11,368 bases of DNA from Actinomycetes bacterium (GTDB taxonomy: Bacteria > Actinomycetota > Acidimicrobiia > Acidimicrobiales > Palsa-688). The translations under genes and the position numbers were made by a program. The stretch is from positions 1 through 11,368 of the forward strand of contig JAJZYO010000037.1 in NCBI GenBank assembly GCA_021798075.1, given 5' to 3'. Numbering within the stretch: the stretch's first letter is position 1; each line of letters starts with the position of its first letter. Positions 5,877 to 11,368 of this stretch are shown in pieces. Below the pieces are notes generated by a model. The model ran no database searches. It was not told the origin of the DNA and worked only from the letters and a program-made list of their open reading frames with translations.

Positions 5877-6902
5877 ATGCACAGCTCCGTGACCGACCCG
5901 GGCCCAAGTTCCCGACAGGCAGGCGCGGTCCACTTGCGCTTCGAGCGAGGCCACAAGGCCCGCTCGTTGGCCTGGCTGGAAGGGTCACTGGTGGACCTGG
6001 CCGGGGGGCACGCAACTGTGGGCTTGGACGGCTCCACCATGCCGGCTACCCGCGACTGGGGCTTCGATTTCGACAGGGCCCTCGTCGCACCGAGCGGGCT
6101 CCGGGTGCTCTACAGCTCGCTCGGCACCAAGGCCCTAGTCACCAACGCGCACTACCCCGTCCGTGAGCTGAACCGCAGCTACTACAAGGCCAACGCCTTC
6201 GAGTACCCGATCGCCGTCACCGAGCTGCCCGGAGGCCAAGAGGCGCTCGCCCACTGCCCAGAGGGCTACTACCGCATAGCCCTGGAGACCCTCGCCCGGG
6301 GTGAACCCCTGTGCGCGGCCTCTTCGCGCGCTGCCGACGTCTTCCACTCGCGTCTTTGCTTCAGTCCCGGCGGGCGGTACTTGCTCTCGGCCGGATGGGT
6401 GGGGAGCCCTGTGGGGGTCGCCATGGTCTTCGACACCTCCAACGCGCTGGAGGACAGCTCCCACCTGGACGGCCCGGGGCTGCTACCCAGGTCGGCGATT
6501 GGCGGCTCGGTGGAAGCCGCCTGCTGGCTCGGCCCCGACCTGCTCGCCGTGAGCATGAGCCCGGGACGGCCAGTCCACGAGGAGGGGGTCCTTTCGCCCG
6601 GGCAACTTGGGCTCTGGTCGTTTGACGAGGGCGCCTGGGTCTCCGTGGCGCGTCTCGAGCAGCGAACGGGCACCATGCACGCCATGCGCTCCCAGCTGCT
6701 CTGCCTGTTCTCACACCCGCGCCTAGTCGACGCTGCCAGCGGAAGGACCCTGCAGGAATGGAAGGACATCGACAGTGGCACCCAAGATGGCAGCGTGATC
6801 TGGCAGCTCCGGGAGCCTCCCCCGCCGGTCGCCGTAGACTCCGATCACAGGCGTTTCGCAATCGCCCGTGGCGATACCGTCGCAGTGGTCGAGGTTGATT
6901 GA
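5877..6902 (+). CDS. Beta-propeller-like conserved protein of unknown function
   Basis: The product is about 341 residues from ATG 5877. The sequence reads as repeated beta-blade elements: LAWLEGSLVDLAGG, FDRALVAPSGLRVLYSSLGTKALV, HSRLCFSPGGRYLLSAGW followed by MVFDTSNAL, then a central LGPDLLAVSMSP, QLGLWSFDEGAWVSV, and a closing DSDHRRFAIARGDTVAVVEVD. CFSPGGRYLLSAGW is a WD40-like blade motif. The segment NRSYYKANAFEYPIAV is distinctive, and I recall similar hypothetical proteins from actinobacteria. There is no signal peptide and no catalytic motif I can name, so a cytoplasmic binding protein is the best description. The start has no Shine-Dalgarno; GTG 5889 is an alternative. The upstream open frame back to 5556 is antisense to the SRPBCC gene and is not coding. 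Confidence 0.75.
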   Translation: MHSSVTDPGPSSRQAGAVHLRFERGHKARSLAWLEGSLVDLAGGHATVGLDGSTMPATRDWGFDFDRALVAPSGLRVLYSSLGTKALVTNAHYPVRELNRSYYKANAFEYPIAVTELPGGQEALAHCPEGYYRIALETLARGEPLCAASSRAADVFHSRLCFSPGGRYLLSAGWVGSPVGVAMVFDTSNALEDSSHLDGPGLLPRSAIGGSVEAACWLGPDLLAVSMSPGRPVHEEGVLSPGQLGLWSFDEGAWVSVARLEQRTGTMHAMRSQLLCLFSHPRLVDAASGRTLQEWKDIDSGTQDGSVIWQLREPPPPVAVDSDHRRFAIARGDTVAVVEVD

Positions 6903-6950
6903 GCGAGCCCATGTAGGCACCGGTAGGAGCCGCACCGCCAGGAGCCGCCG

Positions 6951-7865
6951 CTAGCTGAGCAGGTTGAGCCCCCGAACGCCCACAAGAAGGGTATAAACCG
7001 AGGTGGTGGCCGTGATGAAGAGCTGGTTTCGCCGGTCGCCGCCAAAGGTCACGTTGGCCACGACCTCGGGTACGCGCAGCTTGCCGATAAGGGTCCCGTC
7101 AGGGTCGTAGCAGTGGACGCCGTCGGCCGCCGACGTCCAAATCCGCCCTTCATCGTCGGCACGGAACCCATCAAAAGCGCCGGCAGTGCAGGTGGCAAAG
7201 ACGTCGCCGCCGGCGAGGTCCCCGCCGGGACCGACGGCAAACGAGCGCATATGCCGGCGAGCGGTGTCTGAGATGTAGAGCGTCTTTTCGTCGGGCGAGA
7301 AGCAGAGCCCGTTGGGCTGGTCGAAGTCGTCGGCCTGCACGGTCATGGCGCCCGTCGCGGGGTCGAGGCGGTAGACGTTGTTGGTCTCCGTCTCGCTCGG
7401 CGACCGGTCCCCCTCATAGTGGTTGCGGATACCGTAGGTAGGGTCGGAGAACCAGATCGACCCGTCGGCGGCGACCACCACGTCGTTCGGGCTGTTCAGG
7501 CGCCGGCCTTCGAAGTGGTCGGCGAGGACAGTCACCGAACCGTCGTGCTCGGTGCGCGTGACCCGCCGGTGCTTCTGCTCGCAGGTGACGAGGCGACCCA
7601 GCCGGTCGAGAGTGTTGCCATTGGAAAACCCAGAGGGGGAACGGAAAACACCGACGGCACCAGTCGTCTCATCCCAGCGGAGGAGCCTGTTGCCGGGCAC
7701 GTCGCTCCATACGAGGTAGCGCCCTGCCGGCACCCATGCCGGCCCCTCCGCCCAGCGGTTGCCAGTATGTAGGCATTGGAGCGAGCGGTCCCCGACGCAC
7801 GGCCTGAAGCGCTCGTCTAGGACCTCCCACTCCGTTGCGACCAACCGCGGCTCGTCGAGGATCAT
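6951..7865 (-). CDS. SMP-30/gluconolactonase/LRE-family lactone hydrolase
   Basis: The product is 304 residues, a six-bladed beta-propeller by family. Members hydrolyse sugar lactones such as gluconolactone, or other esters, at a single divalent metal. The expected ligands are present: E40 (AEGPAW), N184 (QPNGLCFSPDEKTLYISDT) and D231 (FDGFRADDEGR), together with N127 in LNSPNDVV near the substrate site. GNTLD and FSDPTYG blade motifs also fit. I chose ATG 7865; a TAATGT hexamer ends 6 bases upstream, so translation may be leaderless. The gene diverges from the ParE-like gene (92 bases between starts) and converges with the propeller gene (48 bases between stops). Substrate is unproven. Confidence 0.93.
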   Translation of the reverse strand: MILDEPRLVATEWEVLDERFRPCVGDRSLQCLHTGNRWAEGPAWVPAGRYLVWSDVPGNRLLRWDETTGAVGVFRSPSGFSNGNTLDRLGRLVTCEQKHRRVTRTEHDGSVTVLADHFEGRRLNSPNDVVVAADGSIWFSDPTYGIRNHYEGDRSPSETETNNVYRLDPATGAMTVQADDFDQPNGLCFSPDEKTLYISDTARRHMRSFAVGPGGDLAGGDVFATCTAGAFDGFRADDEGRIWTSAADGVHCYDPDGTLIGKLRVPEVVANVTFGGDRRNQLFITATTSVYTLLVGVRGLNLLS

Positions 7866-7877
7866 GGCGAGACATTA
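7866..7877 (-). promoter_or_regulatory. Putative leaderless -10 element of the SMP-30-family gene
   Basis: On the minus strand TAATGT (7872-7877) fits the TAnnnT -10 pattern and ends 6 bases before ATG 7865. There is no Shine-Dalgarno and no clear -35. Confidence 0.45.
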
Positions 7878-7945
7878 GTGGCCGGGCGCCTTCGAGGTGG
7901 CACCTGCATGTCCCCGTGGCCCAGTGAGGCGTCACGCCCACTCGC

Positions 7946-7957
7946 TAAGGTCGAGCC
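7946..7957 (+). promoter_or_regulatory. Putative leaderless -10 element (or weak RBS) of the topoisomerase operon
   Basis: TAAGGT (7946-7951) fits TAnnnT and ends exactly 6 bases before GTG 7958. The AAGG inside it could instead act as a weak Shine-Dalgarno with 7-base spacing, so the two readings cannot be separated from sequence alone. No convincing -35 is visible. Confidence 0.4.
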
Positions 7958-9997
7958 GTGCCCAACGGAGACAACACCGCCAACGGCAGCTATACCGCTG
8001 ACAACTTCCGGGTCCTGGAAGGACTGGAGCCCGTCCGGCTCCGACCCGGTATGTACATCGGCTCGACCACGTCGAGGGGCCTCCACCACTTGATCTGGGA
8101 GATCGTCGACAACGCGGTCGACGAAGCGCTCGCCGGGTACTGCAAGTCCATCACCGTCGAGCTGCTCGCCGGCAATGTGGTCCAGGTGACAGACGACGGT
8201 CGCGGTATCCCAGTCGGTACCCACAAGCAAACCGGCCTCCCCGCCATTGACATCGTCTTCACCAAGCTCCACGGCGGGGCCAAGTTCGGTGACGGCGGGT
8301 ACAAGGTCACCGGAGGCCTCCACGGTGTCGGCGCCGCTGTGACCAACGCCCTCTCCGCCTGGCTCGAAGCAGAGGTAGCCCGTGATGGCTACCTCTGGAC
8401 GGTGCGTTACGAAAAGGGGCTCCCCGTCAAGGCGCTCACCAGGGGCCGGGCCCTGGGCAAGGGGGCAAAGACCGGGACGACGGTGCGCTTTATGTTCGAC
8501 CAATCCGTGTTCGAGCCGGACGCCCGGTACTCCTACACGACCGTGGAAGCTCGCCTCAGGGAGAAGAGCTTCTTGGTGAAAGGGCTCAGTTTCGTCCTCC
8601 GGTGGCCAGGCCACCCAGAAAAGGTGTTTGTCTCACGCAACGGCATAGCGGACTACGTGCGCGAGATCGACGCGAACGCAGAGCGCGCGCCGGTGCACCG
8701 CGACGTCGTCTACCTGTCTTCGGACGACGCTCCCGGACAGGAGCGCACCGGACAGGAGCGCACCGGACAGGAGCGCAATAGCGCCGCAATTTCGGTCGAG
8801 GTCGCCCTCCAGTGGACGGCGTGGAACGGCAAGACCGACGAGGCCGAGCGCGCTCATTCCTTCGCGAACGTCATCTCGACCGTGGACGGTGGCACGCACG
8901 TCGAAGGCCTGAGGGCAGCCCTTACGAGCGTCATGAACCGCTTTGCCTACGAAGCAGGGCGCTTGAAACAAGACAAGAAGGAGTCGTTCCACCCCAAAGA
9001 CATCTGGGAGGGCCTGACCGCGGCAGTATCGGTCAAGCTGGCGGACCCCCAGTTCGAAGGTCAGACCAAAAACAAGCTCAACAACTCCGAGGCCAAAGGC
9101 GCGGTGCAGACCTTCGTTTACGCGGCGCTTTCGGAGTGGCTGCGCGACAAGCGCCACAAGTCCGACGCCGAGGCGATCCTCGCCCGCTGTTCGGAAGCAA
9201 GGGACTCACGCCTCGCCCGAGGCCGCGCAGACACCAAGCGCAAGCGCGGCGTCTTCGACGAGTCGCCCCTGCCCGGCAAACTCGACGACTGCTTGGAGTC
9301 GCGACCAGTAGAAGAGCGTGAGCTTTACATAGTCGAGGGTGACTCTGCGCTTGGGACGGCGGCCAATGCCAGGGACAAGCACTTCCAAGCGGTCCTCCCG
9401 ATCCGAGGGAAGATCCTAAACGTCCTCGGCGCTTCCAACGACCGCATCTGGCGGAACACCGAGATCGAGAGCATCCTCATTGCCATGGGCGGCAGGAAAG
9501 AGGCCGCCGGCAAAAGGGTCGTGGCCTCGCTAGAGCAGAAAGACCGCCGCTATGCAAAGGTAGTGATCCTCACGGACGCCGATACAGATGGTGCCCACAT
9601 CGGCAACTTGCTCCTGGGCATGCTTTTCGAGCTCTTCCCCTCGCTCGTATCCGAGGGCCGGGTCTTCTTGGCCCGACCTCCCCTCTTCAAGATCAACCTC
9701 GATGCCAAAGGCGAGAAGTTCGTGTACGCCTACGACGAGGCCGAGCGGTCACAACTCCTGCGTCGTCACAACCGCAAGGGCGACGACGTCAGCCGGTTCA
9801 AGGGCCTCGGCGAGATGCCGTGGGAGCACCTGAGGGCGACCTGCTTCGACCCCTCTACCCGGAAACTGCAGCAAGTGACCATGGAAGATGTCCCCGAGTC
9901 CATGGAAACGCTCAGCTTGATCATGGGCAACGGCCCCGTGGCGGCGGCCAAGCGTAGAAACTGGCTAGAAGAGGTCGGCCTCGAGGTGCTGGCGTGA
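7958..9997 (+). CDS. parE: Type IIA DNA topoisomerase subunit B (ParE/GyrB-like)
   Basis: The product is 679 residues and full length for the family. The GHKL ATPase part shows PGMYIG (30-35), [11 protein letters not shown] with catalytic E48 and N52, TDDGRGIP with D79, and [15 protein letters not shown]. The transducer carries QTKNKL with K371 contacting ATP. The TOPRIM part has EGDSA (460-464), the metal triad D540/D542/D544, and FKGLGEM (614-620). It forms a heterotetramer with the A subunit encoded next to it and changes DNA topology using ATP. I favour ParE because [12 protein letters not shown] and [13 protein letters not shown] resemble actinobacterial ParE more than GyrB (EGDSAGGSAK), but a second gyrase is possible and only its activity would tell. 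A tandem 15-bp repeat adds (GQERT)2-GQERN at 260-274. GTG start; its stop overlaps the next start. Confidence 0.93.
   Translation: MPNGDNTANGSYTADNFRVLEGLEPVRLRPGMYIGSTTSRGLHHLIWEIVDNAVDEALAGYCKSITVELLAGNVVQVTDDGRGIPVGTHKQTGLPAIDIVFTKLHGGAKFGDGGYKVTGGLHGVGAAVTNALSAWLEAEVARDGYLWTVRYEKGLPVKALTRGRALGKGAKTGTTVRFMFDQSVFEPDARYSYTTVEARLREKSFLVKGLSFVLRWPGHPEKVFVSRNGIADYVREIDANAERAPVHRDVVYLSSDDAPGQERTGQERTGQERNSAAISVEVALQWTAWNGKTDEAERAHSFANVISTVDGGTHVEGLRAALTSVMNRFAYEAGRLKQDKKESFHPKDIWEGLTAAVSVKLADPQFEGQTKNKLNNSEAKGAVQTFVYAALSEWLRDKRHKSDAEAILARCSEARDSRLARGRADTKRKRGVFDESPLPGKLDDCLESRPVEERELYIVEGDSALGTAANARDKHFQAVLPIRGKILNVLGASNDRIWRNTEIESILIAMGGRKEAAGKRVVASLEQKDRRYAKVVILTDADTDGAHIGNLLLGMLFELFPSLVSEGRVFLARPPLFKINLDAKGEKFVYAYDEAERSQLLRRHNRKGDDVSRFKGLGEMPWEHLRATCFDPSTRKLQQVTMEDVPESMETLSLIMGNGPVAAAKRRNWLEEVGLEVLA
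8734..8778 (+). repeat. 15-bp tandem repeat C, three copies, in frame inside the ParE-like gene
   Basis: CGGACAGGAGCGCAC occurs at 8734-8748 and 8749-8763, and once more at 8764-8778 with A as the last base. It encodes [15 protein letters not shown] (residues 260-274) in the transducer domain, just before the strand SVEVALQW. E. coli GyrB and other relatives, as I recall them, have only a short link there. The unit length keeps the reading frame, and all six frames are open. Confidence 0.95.
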
Positions 9998-11368
9998 GCA
10001 CTACCGACGACGGGCCCGGTCCTTTCGACGTCCCCGATGAAGCCACTGGGCAGGGACCGGGAGAAGACGAGGAACTAGAAGCCCTCTTTTTCCCTTGGAG
10101 CGGGGAGCAGGTTGACTACTCCGACGCGATGCTCGCCAGGGGCCGGGCCTACGGGAGCTACGTCAATACCAACCGGGCTCTCCCAGACGTCCGAGACGGC
10201 CTCAAGCCCGTGCAAAGACGGATCATCGTGGCCATGGACGACCTCGGGTTGCGCTCCGACCGAAAGTACTCCAAGTCGGCCAAGACCGTTGGGATGGTGA
10301 TCGGCACCTACCACCCGCACGGCGACGTGGCGGTCTACGACGCAATGGTCCGGATGGCCCAGCCCTGGCAGTCCAGCTTGCCCCTGATAGACGGCCAAGG
10401 CAACTGGGGCAACCTCCACAACGAGGCTCCGGCTGCCGCTCAGCGCTATACGGAGTGCCGCCTCTCACCCGCGGCCAGCGAGTTCCTCGTCGACCTGAGG
10501 CCAGAGGTCGTGGCGCACGAGCCCAACTTCGACGAAACCAAGCAGGTGCCTACGGTCCTGCCCGTCACCTTCCCCAACCTGCTCGTCAATGGCTCGATGG
10601 GTGTGGGTTGGGCGATGGCCTGCTCGATACCTCCCCACAACCTCGCCGAAGTGGTCAATGCGGCGCTCCTTGTCCTAGACGACCCGGACGTCGCGACCCT
10701 GAAGCTCCTGAAGGTCATGCCCGGACCGGACCTCCCTGGTGGTGGCATCGTCGTCAACCCCGAAAACCTGGCCGACATCTATGAGACCGGCCGGGGCACG
10801 GTGGTCGTCCAAGGCCGCATTGAGCAGCTGCCGGGCGAGCCCGTCTTGAAAATCAGCGAGCTCCCTTACCAGGTCTCGGCCAAGTCGATCGTCGAGCAGG
10901 CGGTGGAGGGGGCCAAGGCGGGAAAGGTCACTGAAATCTTCACCGCCGAGCTACCGAAAAACCTGACGGATGCCAACGGTGTCGACGTCCAGGTGAAGGT
11001 AAAGCGCGGCGGCTCCCCCGAACGGTTGATGCACGAACTGGCCGAGCACACCAAGCTCAGGGACACCCTGGCGTTCAATTTCACCGTGCTAGTGGACAAC
11101 GTACCCAAGACCCTGTCGCTTCGCGAGATCCTCCAGCACTTCATAGAGTTCCGCAAGGAGGTGGTCACTAGGCGCCTCCAACACGAGCGCGACGTACTGG
11201 AACGCCGGCTCCACCTCCTTCTCGCCGAGAAGGCGGCGGCGGATGTCATCGACAAGGTCGTGGCCATCATCCGTGGGGCCAGAGACGACGAGGACTCCAA
11301 GGCCAAGCTCATGGCCCAGCTCAAGTACGTGCCCCACGGCGCGTCCCGCGCCATACCGATCGACGAGG
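9994..11368 (+). CDS. parC: Type IIA DNA topoisomerase subunit A (ParC/GyrA-like), 3' end outside window
   Basis: The start GTG shares GTGA with the stop of the B subunit, implying translational coupling. The frame stays open to the window end (about 458 residues). After an acidic N-terminal extension of about 40 residues come the winged-helix cleavage domain with [10 protein letters not shown] (68-77), YHPHGD (106-111) and the DNA-linking tyrosine Y152 in QRYTECRLS, then the tower domain, and GGGIVV with the later coiled-coil region ([23 protein letters not shown]). The beta-pinwheel C-terminal domain, which would separate gyrase (GyrA-box) from topoisomerase IV, lies outside the window. RYTECRL and the ParE-like partner favour ParC. 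At the position of E. coli GyrA Ser83 this protein has V112, while Asp87 is kept (D116). Confidence 0.93.
   Translation, partial: MSTTDDGPGPFDVPDEATGQGPGEDEELEALFFPWSGEQVDYSDAMLARGRAYGSYVNTNRALPDVRDGLKPVQRRIIVAMDDLGLRSDRKYSKSAKTVGMVIGTYHPHGDVAVYDAMVRMAQPWQSSLPLIDGQGNWGNLHNEAPAAAQRYTECRLSPAASEFLVDLRPEVVAHEPNFDETKQVPTVLPVTFPNLLVNGSMGVGWAMACSIPPHNLAEVVNAALLVLDDPDVATLKLLKVMPGPDLPGGGIVVNPENLADIYETGRGTVVVQGRIEQLPGEPVLKISELPYQVSAKSIVEQAVEGAKAGKVTEIFTAELPKNLTDANGVDVQVKVKRGGSPERLMHELAEHTKLRDTLAFNFTVLVDNVPKTLSLREILQHFIEFRKEVVTRRLQHERDVLERRLHLLLAEKAAADVIDKVVAIIRGARDDEDSKAKLMAQLKYVPHGASRAIPIDE

Noticed and set aside
5768..6040. N-terminal extension of the SRPBCC protein
   Set aside because: It would overlap the start of the divergent propeller gene, and the SRPBCC domain begins just after GTG 5767.
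6925..6954. Possible fourth 15-bp repeat (AGGAGCCGC twice, 15 bases apart)
   Set aside because: Only nine bases are shared over two copies in GC-rich sequence between convergent genes, which is too weak to claim.

Overview
The window is GC-rich bacterial chromosome. Frequent GTG/TTG starts, the membrane-protein family at 3106-3747, the stand-alone ClpX-type zinc-finger protein with a C-terminal helix-turn-helix, and a ParE-like protein with the actinobacterial 'EGDSALGTA' TOPRIM motif all point to Actinomycetota. An early-branching lineage such as Acidimicrobiia is a reasonable guess but unproven. There are no rRNA or tRNA genes, no CRISPR array, no transposase and no phage genes, and no gap between genes exceeds about 200 bases.

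Layout. (1) 2-3747, plus strand: the C-terminal part of an M1 aminopeptidase, a calcineurin-like metallophosphoesterase with an N-terminal beta-sandwich-like segment, and a two-pass membrane protein that ends at a strong intrinsic terminator. (2) 3821-5257: a regulatory-looking cluster. It holds a 15-bp tandem repeat (3 copies), a minus-strand ClpX-type zinc-finger/HTH protein whose consensus-like promoter is covered by two identical palindromic operators 22 bp apart, a minus-strand 86-aa zinc-ribbon protein whose apparent leaderless promoter carries the same 9-nt half-site, a second 15-bp tandem repeat (4 copies), and a plus-strand RidA-family deaminase with a TTG start. (3) 5279-7865: an SRPBCC protein (minus), a beta-propeller-like protein of unknown function (plus) and an SMP-30/gluconolactonase-family enzyme (minus). 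(4) 7958-11368, plus strand: a type IIA topoisomerase B/A pair (ParE/ParC-like) overlapping by GTGA, with the A subunit cut by the window end. A third 15-bp tandem repeat sits in frame inside the B subunit.

How the genes relate. Only the topoisomerase pair is a clear functional unit: B supplies the ATPase and TOPRIM parts, and A supplies the DNA-cleaving tyrosine. The two small Cys4 zinc proteins are probably co-regulated, since they share a promoter-embedded sequence. The rest look like independent housekeeping or accessory enzymes.

The most unusual signal is the three 15-bp tandem repeats within 5 kb. They lie in different contexts (just after a terminator, just before a ribosome binding site, inside a coding sequence). 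Put in one orientation, their units look related (GGWC-n-AGC-n-CMC), and all are free of stop codons in all six frames. They may belong to a dispersed family of frame-preserving minisatellites.
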